From: Prorocentrum cordatum
Lineage: Eukaryota > Sar > Dinophyceae > Prorocentrales > Prorocentraceae
DNA length: 64,000 nt
NCBI GenBank assembly: GCA_963575745.1
Contig: CAUYUJ010017632.1
Coordinates: 131,578 to 195,577 of the forward strand
Reading direction: 5' to 3'
Position 1 is the first letter of the stretch. Each line of letters begins with the position of its first letter. A model generated the notes under the pieces. That model did no database searches and had not been told where the DNA came from. It saw only the letters and a list, made by a program, of their open reading frames with translations. Both the position numbers and the translations under genes were made by a program. Shown here piece after piece: positions 39,320-51,578 of this stretch.

Positions 39320-39625
39320 ATTTGTGCCTGTTCAATTGTTGGCATAAAACATAAAAACTGGAACAAAAAGGCATAAAACATAAAAACTGGAACAAATTGT
39401 TGGCATAAAACATAAAAACATAAAACATAAAACGTTGTTCAATTGTTGTAGAGGAACAAAAAGTGGCATAAACATAAAAACTCGGAGGTCCGCGCGGAGT
39501 TCTCGGATCGGCGCTGGACCCCCCTCCGTGGCGCGCGGAGCGCGCCAGGGGTGGCGCCGGAGGCGCCGCCCGGGGGCCCCAGCGCCGATCTGGCAGGGAT
39601 CCTGGGATTTGTGTCTGCTCAATCT
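39320..39625 (+). repeat. GGCATAAAACATAAAAACTG repeats and foldback element FB copy 2
   Basis: Three or four CATAAAACATAAAAACTGG repeats lead into a FB copy (GGCATAAACATAAAAACTCG ... GGTGGCGCCGGAGGCGCC ... CCCAGCGCCGATC). The right arm is divergent. Confidence 0.6.
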
Positions 39626-39771
39626 TTGCGTGTCCCGGGGCCCCCCCTCCGGTGGACTCCGGGCCTCTCCTCCCGCCCCGCCAGCTCTTGCCCTCCCCGC
39701 CGCCGCCGCCACCCGTACGGGCTCGCAGCGCAGGGCCCCGTGGGTGCTGTGGGTCGCGCCAGGAGGGCCCC

Positions 39772-39987
39772 TCCTCCTCGTCCTCCTACTCCTCCTCCTC
39801 CTCCTCCCTTCCCTCCTCCTCCTCCTCGTCGTCCTCCTCCTCTTCCTCCTCCTCCCTTTCCTCCTCCTCCTCCTCCTCTTTTCCCTCCTCCTCCTCCTCC
39901 TCCTCCTCCTTCCCGTCCTCCTCCTTCTTCTCCTTCCCCTCCTCCTCCTCCTCCTCCTCCTCCTCCTCCTCCTCCTCCTCCTCCTCA
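39772..39987 (+). repeat. (TCC)n
   Basis: About 215 bp of TCC with CTT and GTC variants. No SL or LINE follows. Confidence 0.9.
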
Positions 39988-40105
39988 TTCCCGATCGCAC
40001 ACCGGGCGCGCGCGAGGGAACCGACAGAGAGCGCAGCCTCTATCGCTGCGGGCCCCGTTCTGTCCAGATCACTCGATTGCCAATTCCCAGACATGCTCGG
40101 GTCTT

Positions 40106-40275
40106 TACAAAAATCCGGAACGGAGGTTTTTCGCCAATTTCGCCCTCGGGGGGCCCTCGCCAGGACTCGGGAGCGTCAACAAAAAGATTCAGGATGCAAA
40201 ACCGGTCCCAGGGAAAGGGTCGGGACTTCCAGGGACCCCGTCCTGAAAAAATCAGGACGTCGCATGTCTGGGTTC
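40106..40275 (+). repeat. dispersed repeat R135, copy
   Basis: CGCCCTCGGGGGGCCCTCGC ... GATTCAGGATGCAAAACCGG ... GGGTCGGGACTTCCAGGGAC, ending GAAAAAATCAGGACGTCGCA. A partial copy lies at 40650-40715. Nothing else is recognised in 40280-40970. Confidence 0.8.
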
Positions 40276-40973
40276 CCGTGAGTTACCATCGTCCACAGGC
40301 GGTGACAGGGGAGGTACCGTACGCCCTCGGATGCGCTGTGTGCTCTGGTCGATGTCGCACGCAGGGCGGGAATCCCCGGCCTACTGTTCAAGCTGCTCTG
40401 ATGTCAGTCGTAGCCCTATGTTACCGCCGCTGTTCCCGCCATGCGGTTGCGGAATTTTCCGCCCGACCTGTCTGATGCTTAAACGATGATTTTCCAGCCA
40501 CTGCATGTTCGACACGATTTCCAATCGAAAAATGAACCACAGCACGGCGGATCCGATGTCATGGCGGGTTCAGGGGGGAACGCATCGACCACCAATCCCA
40601 GACACCCAGCGTCTCGGCAACAGTCAAGAGGGATATGTCTCGTCGCTCTCTGCTTCGAGGGGCCTTGCGGGGCCCCGGGACCGCCGAACAATTACTTGGG
40701 ATAGCAAGCCGGGCACGGGTAATTCCTGGTCCCGCATCGAGAACATCAAAACATTGTATATCGGGGAGTAGGTGGCATCTTTGAGCCAGCTGGGGGGGGT
40801 TGAGGTATAGCCAAGCACTGGTCTTGGAAAAGGGGCCCCATCGTCGGCACGGCCGGGCGCGGCTCGAGAAGCTGGTCGGGCTGGACCCAGGACCCAGGGA
40901 GGGTCTTTGGGGACCGATGTTGGTCGAGTGCGCCTTCCCCCCACCCCCCTCGTGGCCGATGTTCTTTTGACTT

Positions 40974-41140
40974 GTTCTAGGTCGGGCGTGTCCCCCTGCA
41001 GGCGGATTTTGGACGAACAATTGTAAAACAATGCTCATACATAGAGAAAAAAAAAAAGAGAAACAAAAAACGTCCCTGCTTTATTTTTGTAACTATTTTG
41101 AATATTCCTCCTGTAGAGGGACAGGCCCGGTTTCAGACTT
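40974..41140 (+). mobile_element. MITE-3 copy 2
   Basis: GTCGGGCGTGTCCCCCTGCA, GGCGGATTTT at the left; complement of CCGGGCCTGTCCCTCTACAG, GAGGAATATTC at the right. The A-rich centre is a different sequence from copy 1. Confidence 0.65.
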
Positions 41141-41399
41141 GTTCCTGCTGAGCTCCCCGGCCGCCTCCACAGGGGGAGATGCCCAGGGGCGTGGAGCGCA
41201 TGCCCGCAGATCTGGGCGCCGCGCAAACAAAAACGCGACGGCCAGTTCTCCTGTGGTTCCGTAGGCCTCTGGCGGCCAGCTCCCAGTCCAGCCACCGTCC
41301 GAAAACGATTCGGGACGGAAGCCTCCTGACCCCAGGGAAGGGGTCGAGATCCTTGAGGGCCGGCGGTGAGAAGAACCTGTAGCGTCGGAGGAGCGGGTC

Positions 41400-42077
41400 G
41401 ACCACCAATCGCCCACTCGTCGCTGACGGGGTCCTGATATTCGGGCCACCTCACCCGGCAGGAGCGTGTGGCTTCGCTATCGGCGTCCGATCGACGCTTG
41501 ATCGGTGATATGTCGCTAGTTCAAGCTCGATGTCCAACCCCCCGAAAGCCCACCCCGCCCAGGAGCGCGCGGCTTGGCCATCGGGGGCCGATTGCCGACG
41601 CCTCGGCGACATGTTGCCGAATTAAGCTCGACGCTGCCCCCCAGGCTGACCTGGTCCCCCACACAGTAGGGGCCGTTCCACAAGAAACCTTTTCACAAGA
41701 AACCAAACCCTGAGACCCCAGGACGTCCACTGATGTTTGGTGTGGGGACGACACGCTTCCCATAGCAAAGCCATCGAAACCCAAGAAACCCAGGGCACCC
41801 TGGAGGCAAGCAGGGTGTTTCTTGGCATGGTTTCGGCGCCCCCCAAACATACTTATACTATGTGTTCGCTGCCCCCCCAGGGTTGACGCGCGCACCGAGA
41901 AATCTTCTAGCATGTGCGTCGTGGCGGGCGCTTTCTGGCCACACCGCTCGAGAAACGATCTGCTGCAAGATGGGCATACTATATGTTCGGGTCGGACGCG
42001 CGCCTCCAGGGCGGACACTCAGTATTAGTCTGTCTCTGTGCGTCCCATGATTCTCCATTGCACCGCTCCCCCCTCAG
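41400..42077 (+). other. intergenic or intronic stretch
   Basis: Contains a ...GCCGACGCCTCGGCGACATG motif that recurs weakly near 37140 and 57950, but no supported gene, tandem repeat or inverted-repeat element. Confidence 0.3.
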
Positions 42078-42250
42078 GTACCGGGGCGCCGTGGCGCAGC
42101 TGCTCCAGGACCCGAAGGCCGCCGACGCGGGTGGCGACTACTTCGCGGCCTTCCTGCGGGAGTGCCACCGCGGCGTGTACGACGACGTGGACCACTCCGA
42201 CCGCCGGGAGTCCAGCGCGATCAAACTGGGCAGCACGGAACGGATAGTGG
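42078..42250 (+). CDS. exon candidate, product unrecognised
   Basis: After a good acceptor (CACCGCTCCCCCCTCAG) one frame reads YRGAVAQLLQDPKAADAGGD, YFAAFLRECHRGVYDDVDHS and DRRESSAIKLGSTERIVDE. This is protein-like in composition and unlike the repeat-derived frames nearby. The 3' limit is unclear because no strong GT donor stands out; a repeat beginning GGGGAAAAACACACACAGAG (also at 38665 and 38985) starts just after. Family not recognised. Confidence 0.45.
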
Positions 42251-42799
42251 ACGAGTCAGGAGGGGAAAAACACACACAGAGACAATGAATCGTCGATTCC
42301 CTTGAAAATATGGGAAAGCATGGGAAGTGTGGGGGAGACAAAAAACCAGAAAGTATAGGAAAATATGGAGAATCCTGTTATTTGTGTGTATTTCTTTGTG
42401 TGTCCTTGGGCCCCTTGATCGAGGACCGGCAGCAGTTCCTGTCCGTTTTGGCCCGAGTTCGTTGTCGGAGTGGTCGCGGAAGTTGTCCGTTTGATACAAA
42501 AGGTCGCCTGCGCCCGGCAGTAGCCGCTACCGGTTCTGCATAACATTTGTTTTCGGGTGTCGTGCCCAAATTTTCCGATCCCACCTTGGGAGCCGACGTC
42601 GCGAATAAAACCTCGCGAACAAGCACAACTGGAGCCTTCGACCCAACATTTCTGCGGTGTCTTTCGAGACGGATCGGTCCGTGTGGGGTTCCTTGGGACG
42701 AAGACGCGGCGAAAACGCGCGTGCTGAAAAATGTGTAGCCACAGATCTCAAGGTTTGATGTCGGCCATTGTGCCCAGTCCCAGACATGCGCATCAGGAT

Positions 42800-42920
42800 T
42801 TTGTGTTGGGGTCTTCGGCAGTCCCGACCCGTTCCCCGGGACTGGCGTGCCATCCCGAGTCCTTGTTTGACGGCACCGAGGGCTGGCGAGGACCCCCAGA
42901 GGCCCCAGACGACGAAAAGT
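42800..42920 (-). repeat. dispersed repeat R135, reversed copy
   Basis: GTCCCGACCCGTTCCCCGGG ... GGCTGGCGAGGACCCCCAGA reads as R135 on the minus strand. It lies directly beside MITE-2 copy 2. Confidence 0.7.
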
Positions 42921-42933
42921 GTTCCGCCTTGTT

Positions 42934-43790
42934 CCCTACCTAGGCTCTGCCTAGAGGGTTCTTACTCTCTTTCTTAAAGGGGCCGGGCAGTGCACACCGG
43001 CGGTGTGCGCTGCCCGGCGGTGTGCACCGCCCGGGGCGGTCCGCCCCGGGCGGTTCCCCCAGTATCCGCCCCGCGGTTTTCCCAGTTACGTCTCCTTATA
43101 TTAGCGTTGCTTATCTCATCTTAGCTTAGCCTAGCTTAATTTAGCTTAGCCGAGCCTGGCTTAGCTTAGCCTAGCTTAGCCTAGCCTAGCTTAGCTCCGC
43201 TTAGCTTAGCGCAGCGCAGCGCAGCATTATCATAGCATAGCATAGCGTAGCATATCATATCACATCCTAGCATAGCATAGCGCAGCATAGCATAGCGCAG
43301 CATACCATAGCATGGCATAGCATATCATATCATATCATAGCGAATCATAGCATGGCGTAGCATAGCATAAATTAGCCTAACATAGCACAGCGCATCATAG
43401 CATAGTATATCATGTCATAGCATAACATAGTGTATCATATCATAGCATAGCATAGCGCAGCATAGCATATCATAGCACAGCGCAGCATATCATAGCATAG
43501 CATAGCATAACATATCATAGCATCGCGCAGCATAACATGTCACATCATAGTCTAGCATCGCATAGCAAAGCGCAGCATCGCATAGCATAGCACAGCATAA
43601 CGCAGCATAGCATAGCATATCATAGCATAGCATAGCGCAGCATAGCATAGCATAGCATAGCCAACATGTTAATGTTAATGTAGCAATCGGTGTAGATGTA
43701 GATGTATATGTTAATGTAGCTGTCGGTGTAGATGTAGATGTTGTTTTCCTAGATGCTCCCACTCCTAGGTAGGGTCGCACTGGGATAATT
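42934..43790 (-). mobile_element. MITE-2 copy 2, inverted relative to copy 1
   Basis: Ends CCCTACCTAGG (42934-42944) and CCTAGGTAGGG (43764-43774), the latter followed by TCGCACTGGGATAA as in copy 1. Core (TTAGC)n at about 43095-43215 and (ATAGC)n at 43230-43665, complementary to the microsatellites of copy 1. A GGGGCGGTCCGCCCCGGGCG hairpin lies near the left end. Confidence 0.75.
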
Positions 43791-44576
43791 TTTGTTTCAC
43801 GACGCGAACTTCGCCCCCTTCTTCTGTCCATGGCGTACCTTGTCCTGTGCAAATCTTCGGCACCGCCTGTACTCTGCACCCTCCGGCCGCCTGAGGCCCC
43901 GCCCGCCCGCGCCCTGTCTCCCCAATTAGGGCTTCGCGCGCCCCGCCTAGCTCTTGACCGGAAGGGGCCCGCTCCCGACCCGCCGACCAAAAAAGTTTCA
44001 CGACGCGAGCATGTCTTGAATCAGCCGTCCGGCAGTGGGACGGCGCGGGCAATCCGATGTCGGTTATGGTTGACGAGTTCTCCACAGCGCAGGTTGGCAG
44101 GAACCGCAGGTGCCCTTGCCTATGGGCCCTCGCGCCCTTCAGGATGCTTGGCTTACTTGCGAGCATGTCTGGGTCTCGGTCTCACCAACTCGGCCCATTT
44201 CGATCCGATCGATCCGGTTCGTTTCTCGGCGTCGGCCGTCTCGATCGGTTTCGATTCCCCAGCGAGCCGGTGCGGCCCGAAGCTTGCATGGCGCTGTTGT
44301 GCGTCCTGGCGCAACCGATCCGATAAGATGGCGATTCCGTGCCGATGCGCTCCGATCCGACACACGTTCCAAGTCGACCCGACTCGCTAATTCGCTACCG
44401 ACTCTCTAATATCCGAAAGTGCGAAAAAATAAGCATCGTCAAAAACCACGACCAAATCCCCATAACGCATCTTTCTGCGCCACCTTTCTCGAGCTGGATC
44501 CATCTGTGAGGGCCCCGCGGGGCCCGAAGCTGGGCGAACCAACGCCCCTGGGAGAAAATTGCAACGCCAGGATCTC
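43791..44576 (+). other. stretch without recognised features
   Basis: GTTTCACGACGCGA occurs at 43794 and again near 43995. The rest is unique-looking GC-rich sequence with CCGATCC words. No gene supported. Confidence 0.3.
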
Positions 44577-44715
44577 CCCAGACATGCGACGTCCTTCTTT
44601 TTCGATACAGGGCCCGTGGAAATCCCGACCCTTTCCCCCAGATTGGTTTGTTTATCCCCAGTCGTTTTTTGATGGCCGCGAGGCTCGGCGAGGGCCCCCC
44701 CGAGGCCGACAATGG
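44577..44715 (-). repeat. dispersed repeat R135, reversed copy
   Basis: AGACATGCGACGTCCTTCTT, ATCCCGACCCTTTCCCCCAG and GGCTCGGCGAGGGCCCCCCC are the R135 consensus on the minus strand. Confidence 0.75.
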
Positions 44716-44771
44716 GCAAGAGCTTCCCGTACAACGCGATCATGTCCAGGGGGGGATGGTAGGGAGGAGAA

Positions 44772-44913
44772 GGGACGACGAGGAGGAGGAGGAGGAGGTG
44801 GAGGCAGGGAGGAGGAGGAGGCAATGAGGAGGAGGAGGAGGAGGAGGAGGAGGAGGAGGACAAAGAAGAGGAGGAGGAGGAGGAAGAGGAGGAGGAGGAG
44901 GAGGAGGAGGAGG
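44772..44913 (-). repeat. (TCC)n on the minus strand, 3' boundary of LINE-C
   Basis: AGG repeats on the plus strand, so TCC on the LINE-C coding strand, directly after its 3' end (...GAGTCAGAGTCAGAGAG on the minus strand). Confidence 0.85.
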
Positions 44914-45158
44914 ACTCTCTGACTCTGACTCTCTGAGGCTCATGGTCAGCCTACCCCACAGATATAATGGCAATCAAGCGCTATGCAAGAGAGACACAAT
45001 ACATCAACAAAAAAGAAGGTGGGTCCCCTATCCCACCGCGCCACACCTATTCACAGAAGAGAAGAGGCCTCCTGCTGGAAGCGAGCGCCGAACAGCACGT
45101 CGGAAGCGTGTTTGTTCCCGCCGAGCCTGGATCTGGCGTCTGAGCTCGTCGCTGAGCT

Positions 45159-48100
45159 CTACACGGGCGGGGGGGGGGGAGGAGGAGGAGGAGGAGGGGG
45201 TTGGGGATCCCACGGGACACCAGCCGCCTCACGAGACTGGAGCATGCCTTCCTCCGCCCACGGATCATCTTCCTCCACAGGCCAGGGACCAGGCTCCACA
45301 GGAGCCTGCAGAGGTCCCGCCAGTGGGGGAGGGGCAACACCCTCCAGGGGGCGGTCGAAACGGGTGTCCCGGGGCCCCTTCAATCTGAAACCAGCAAAAT
45401 CAAGAGCTATATCAGCCTGTCCCTCCGCGGTGTCAGCAGCATATAAATCAAGGGCCTGAAAGAAGGCACTCAGCTCGTCAGGTAAATCACTAGAATCTAG
45501 ATCATCGGGATCACATAAATTGAAAGCCTCTTCCACATATTGGGCGACAGCCCTGGCCATGGCAGCACATAGGTCCTGAGGGTACCTTTTCTTGGGAGCC
45601 GTACGCCATTTTCCTGTGGTCGGGTCAATGCCGAGGAGGGTGGTGTGGGTCTTCTTCGGATGTGGGCACCTTCCCCCTTTTCCTTGACTTAAAATGTCCT
45701 CCACGAGGGAACTCAACCGAATACACAGAAACGTCGTAGGGGCCTTGCTCACTTGGCCGAAAACACATTGGTCAAATGAGACCGTCCGAGAGGGGGGAGC
45801 TGCACTCAGAGCACACGACGTGGCAGACTGCCACGAACTGGGTGCCCTTTCTTCCCAGTGAGCAACCTCAGGGTGCTCTTTCAGTGCACAAGCTCCTACC
45901 TCCAGGCAAGTCAGCATCAACTGGTGCTGGCTGAGCAAGAGCTGAGAGCCGATGGAGAGCTGTTGGTGCTGACGGAGACTGACATCAGGTCTGCCCCAAC
46001 GATGTTTGAGAGTACGGAGGGGAGCAGGTGGACGATAACGGTCTGCAGCTCTGAGCTCCTGCCACCTCGCTGCTGACCATGTCTCGCAGGGAGGACCGCC
46101 AATCAAACCTATGGCCCGACCTGTTCTCAAAAGCTGATCCCATTTTGAAACAATGTCGGCCCTGGTCAAGTCCCCATTCACAGCGTCACAGGCCACATCA
46201 CACGAAATAATGATGAGAGCCACCGGGCCCGAAACCAAAACTCTCTCAAGCTCGTCCTGAACATCTCCAGCACGTCTAGCTCCTGAGAACAGGTGAAGAA
46301 AAGCAAGTACAGCATACTGCAGCGGCCGAGGGCAATGCTCGGCAGAAGGGCCAGCATACGCAAGCGGTTCAAACTGATGTTCATCTTCTGGCAGGGCCTC
46401 ATATCGGGGGTCCATTTCACGAGTCTCAAGGAGGGGCTCAGGAACATCTTCAAACTGGTAGGCCATGGAGCGGATAACTTCCCAGGCATCCCGATACGGT
46501 AAAAACGAAAGCTGCGGAACATTACGAGGCCCAGGAACACGATAAGCAGGAAGCCAGGCCCCCCTTCTCATAGCCCCTTTTTTCCGAGCAGCTTTCCTGT
46601 CAGAGGCCTCCTGGGCCCGAACCATCTCCAGAACCTCAGGAGCCTCAGGGACCATATTGGAGAGGACCGTGATGTAGCAATTCGGGCTCCCATACGCAAG
46701 GTGGTCAATACAAAGCTCAACCGTGCTGAACCGAACAAGACATACAGAACAAGTAGGGCCGTGAACATATCTGGCAGCGACCGAGCGCTGCTGGTAATGA
46801 AGCCGAGCAATATGCATCTTCACCGCAGCACACTTGGCCGACTCGAACTCACAGAAAGGGCAGCGATGCACAGCAGGCACAGGTGCCGGCGTCAGAGATA
46901 GATCTGGTGGCACACCAATACGCGCTGCATGCTGAAAAAATATCTGCGCGCGAGCTCGTGCGTCCTCAATACGGCAAGCCCAACGGATGTGTGCCTCCAC
47001 TCCAGATCGAACCAGGTTAGCCCAGTGCTGCCCACGCCCAAGAATCTCCTTCTCCCAAGCTCCGAACTCCGAGAACGGATTAGGAAATTCACGCAGCCTG
47101 GAAACCCGAGTACGTAGCCACCTCAAATCATCCAAGACAAGGTTGAACCAGGAGTGCTTGGGTTCCGCAGTGGCCCTAATAAGCCCAAAGAGAGCCCTAG
47201 GAGCATATTTATAGAGCCGACTGAGATAACGGAGACGATGCCATCTTAGCAGAATATCCACATCACATCTCATTACAGTAGCAAGCACGTCCGTATCGGG
47301 AACAGCCTCCTGATCATATGCTGGCCTCCCAATAGCAGACCGATAAATCCGCACGATACCAGCACGGTACCGATTGAACTGTGCCGTAGTCGGCTGTGGC
47401 CATGTTGCAGCATTGTACAGCCGGCCCGACATGATCAGCACATCTGCAAGCTGTAACTTATGCTTCCGAGACAACTGCTGGTTGCGAAAGACCACCTGCC
47501 GAAGGGCCTGAAGCGACGACGTCGTAGACGACACACGGTAGGCCAGCTCCGGGGCCAGGTCCTGCTTGTCAGAAATCATCCCTCCCAGATGCTTGTACGT
47601 GTGTACCGCTTCCAGAGTAAGCCCCTTGGGGAACGTTCCAGTAGGCGGGATAGAAACCTTACCCTCCTCCTCGATCCAGAACTGTTTTCGGGCCGTAACA
47701 GACCCAGGGCCTCTGAAGGTGACCATGAGGGCGCTCTTAGCGGGGCCCACGTTAAGCTTGAGGCCCAGCGGGGTGAAGGAGTCAGCCACAATAGCCATAA
47801 GGGCACGAGTGCGAGCAATAATAGCACATGCAGGCCCCCAAGCATTGAACAGGCTGTCGTCGCTGTACTCTACATCGTTAGCTGAAACCTGGGCATCACA
47901 TTGAGCAAGGGGGTCGAGAGTCCTGGTAGACGGCACGTTAAACTCCTTGTGTAGCTTTCACTCTGGATCAACTCCTGGGTGCGCCGAATACTCCTGGACA
48001 CGATGAAGAGGAAGAGTTGCGCAGCTAGCGTATTGCCTGGCCTGGTGCCAGTGGTCATGATCGCGACAGAGCCTGACCCTTGGGTAGTAGCCCAGGTGCC

Positions 48101-51100
48101 CGTTAACGTCTCAGAAAGAACACGCTGCAAATGGGCAGGAACCTCCAGCTCCTCAAACAACGGTGGCCGTGTAAGTTCGGCAGCCAGCAGGTCCATGGAA
48201 GATGGCGGGAGACCAGAGGCATGCAACAGCTGAGCAATACGCTCATCAGAGATCGTATCCTCCCCGTCGAATCGAATGAGAATTTCACGAATAGCATGAT
48301 GGAAAGCGGCCTCCAGGTCCACGAAAAGCGTCGACATCGACTCCGATCGGATACGCGAGTCCTCCTGCATCAATCGAACCACGTGCACCGCAAAGTCCGC
48401 GCCGCGTCCTCTGATACCTCCACACTGTGACTCAGGGGCAAACTTATCTAGAAAAGGCTGAAGACGTCCAGCAACAAGGGCATGAGCACGCTTGCCTACC
48501 TGTGGACCTATGGCCACAGACCTGCTGGAGACACACTTGTTAGGCGCGCCCCGACCCTTGTACAAGTCTGCTAGCCTCGAGCTTTTCCATTGTAGAGGTT
48601 CATGTAGACACAGCATGTACTTCATCACTAGGGGGAAGTAGGGTCGTGCACATTCCTTGGCACACGTTTTGAGTAGAGCCCCTGGGACACAGGCAAGACC
48701 GTTGGCACAGGCGCTGGAGGTCTTCAGCATCTGCTGTTCAAACATGGCAAGTGTCGGTAAACTCTGTGCAGCAGACAAGTCCAGCGAAGCAAGCGGAGCA
48801 CGTGATTCTCCTACGAACTGCAGCAGATCGTGGGCTGGTATCCGAAAGCCAAGTTCCTGTTCAGCAAAGTGTTCCAGCCATCGCTCACGGCAAGCCGTGG
48901 GCGTCAGGGCTGGCGTCTCATCCTTCAAGAGTACCTGAGCTGACTGACTAGCGGGCCTCTTCTTCGTAGAACCTATACCCAAGGATCTAAGCTGCCCGAA
49001 CGCCTTTCTGAACTCCTTCTGAAGAAACGAGCTAGAGACATCCCTAGACACCTGCTCCATCTTGTCGGCCCTGTCCATGTCACACGACCAGCTAATGAGC
49101 CGCGAAGTCAGAAAGGTAATGTTGCTAGACATGGCCTTCATCAGCCCACACCAGCGTCTATACAAGCTCAGCTGCTCCCGAGGACACGGTAAATCACTGT
49201 TGACCGAGGGGGGGCGAGCGAGAGAAATACACACTGTCATCAGATATTCCCAGTCAGGTATCCTCGCAAAGCGCTGGCCTTCAGGTAGGTGGCACCTGGC
49301 AGCACTTTGAAGCACCTGTAGATGTTCATGGTAGTCCTCTAAGAGCCTCCAGAGTTGCTGACGGAATCGTAGACCAATGATCTGATTGGACCCACTGCGG
49401 ATCCTAAGACGCCCCCATATTCCCATGTGCCCAAGATGTCCCATAGAAGCCCATGTTTGGAATACAACCTGCAGGAGGACCTTTGGAGCCTTTCGTTGCC
49501 AACCACGGTGAAGGGCACGAAGATACTTACGCAACTCTATGAGTTCGAGGGTCCTTTCACTGACCCAGTCCTGCCGGTGGGGGTCCTCGGGGATCAGGTG
49601 TTCCTTGGCAAAGGCAACGAGGTGGGCATCCACGCGTGCACAGTGCGCTGTCGCTGATACGTTCCAGTCAGGCGCTTGAAACTGAGCCGCATGCCGAGCA
49701 AATGCCTCTCGGATCGCTGGATCACGGAGACGCTCTGGCTGAACTCGCAGCAGCGGCCACCTGTACTGAGACTGCGCAAGAGAGCCAGACGGAACACCAA
49801 CTTCAACAAAGGTAGGGCTGTGGTCCTCCACAGCGTTGGCGAGGTCTACTTCTCGATCCACTCTTGCACACGACACTAGCGAAAACCATTCTTGAGGAAG
49901 TAATACACAGTCCAACCTCTTACAGGTCTTACCATCAGTGTGTACATGTGTGTTGTGTGTGTCGTCGATCGGGGCAGGCAGGAAGGTAGAGGGAGCAACC
50001 ACTTGAAACCTATGGCACAAGCTTCGCATACACTTACCCGAGAAATTCTCCTCCACAGCCTCTACATCCCCAATCTGTGCCGAGCAGTGGGAGCCAACTT
50101 CAGCATTAGCGTCCAACATGAATACAGGCTGCACTCCTGGTACTAGGTACTGGCTCACTAGCCTCTGCGTGTCAATCCACCACTTCTCAACTGAGCAAAC
50201 ATCCTTGCGAGCACAGTGCGGGGCGTGAGCAGCAACAAGCAATAGATGCAGGCCAGGCACATGAAAACGCAATAGGAGCCGACTCGTATCAGCATAGAGC
50301 TGGGCAACGTGATGTCGGCCGGGCTTGATACCTTTCACAGGCAACTCACAGTTGATCCAGATAGCTACTCCATCAGCGCCATTCTCAGCACACGTGGAGT
50401 AGTACATCATGTAGTCCCCGACCCTCTTAGGCAAAGCCGTCTGTAATCGCGTCTCCAGGACCCCAAGGAAGTGATATTTAGCAGCAGAAAACTGACGAGC
50501 AAGGGCCGTGATTCTCCCAGGGGCATTCAGGCCGATAACCTTCAAGAGACGAGCCCCTTGGGGGGCTCTCCGCTGGGACCCCTTATACTTGCTGTTACCT
50601 TGGAGCGTTAAGACGTTAGCCACCCCAAACTTGTATTGCTCTATCTTGTTCGAGGGGGCCACATCTAGGATGGTCTGGACCCCGATAACCTCCTGGACCT
50701 GGAAACCCCTCCGAGAGCACCTCACCGACCCGCAAGGTGTTAGTACCTATGATTTTCGGAAGGTCCGCGGAGCGGTCGGAATACATCCAAGCCCAAGCCA
50801 GAGCAGAGGAGTCAAAGAGCAGAGATGCAAAGGGCATATACTCCATGCCTGGCAGCAGTCCCATACCTGTGAGACGCGCCAGAGTATCTGCGAGCTCGTT
50901 ATATCCTTCCCCTTGGTGGCTATGCACATGTTGTCCCTGGATGGCACAGGTAGCAGCCAGAAACTGGACCAGGGACCGAAGAAACATCAAACCAGAGTTG
51001 GTGACCTCGAAGGTTTGGGTGCCCAACAAAACTCCGAGCGTACGCATAGAGTCGAGCCTGAGCACAACTGGTACTGTCCCCAGGTTCGCCTGGGCAATCC

Positions 51101-51498
51101 ATGCCAATGCCCATGCAGCAGCAAGAATCTCAGCAGTGTCAGAGTGGTAGGAAGACGGGAAGAGATCCATCACATCTTCTGGGACCAGATCAGATATATA
51201 TCCTCGAAGGGCCCTGGAACCATCAAAGTATTCATAGATAATCACCGCAGCCGACGCAGGAACAAACGATATGTCAGATCCATCGGCTCCTCCAGTGCCA
51301 TCGGTATAGACGAGGACACGGGTGGGGGGAAGGATGGGGGAGGAACGGCACATGCTGCTGTAGCACCGCGGAGGTAGCTGGATGCAGGTAGGCTGACAGA
51401 GCCTCTTCACACAGCTGATGCACTGAAAAAGGCCAGGGCTGAAGGAGCTGCTCGACAGCGGCAGGCACAGAATGAAAAGGAAAGTCACGGCTACTCAT
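45159..51498 (-). pseudogene. LINE-C ORF2: RNase H, endonuclease, RT, zinc fingers, C5-MTase-like; frameshifted
   Basis: Probable start ATG at 51498 (MSSRDFPFHSVPAAVEQLL). RNase H (about 51310-50870): VYTDGTGG, TAEILAAAWAL, RLDSMRTLG, HSHQGEGYNELADTLAR. Endonuclease (about 50630-49800): ANVLTL, VLETRL, LDANAEVGS, DCVLLP, DHSPTF. RT (about 48640-47560): LADLYKGRGAPNKCVSSRSV, FVDLEAAFHHA, GTRPGNTLAAQLF, YSDD, YKHLGG. Zinc fingers (about 46866-46710): CPFCEFESAKC...HIARLH and CSVCLVRF. MTase-like (about 46320-45560): LHLFSGARRAGD, IGGPPCETWSAAR, LKEHPE, FDQCVFG. Frame changes near 51323 (C run), 50710 and 47960 (A run) break an otherwise complete product of roughly 2,100 residues. The tail runs into TCC-encoded proline. 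Confidence 0.8.
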
Positions 51499-51578
51499 GG
51501 GCGGCCGCTGGTCAGAGGGGCCTCTCTCGTCGGGTGGAGGGTCATCCCGACGGAGGCCCACTCGGCGAGCAGCGGCCG

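Noticed and set aside
41170-41235. Exon after CCGCCTCCACAG
   Set aside because: The acceptor looks plausible, but the following frames are short and not convincingly protein-like.
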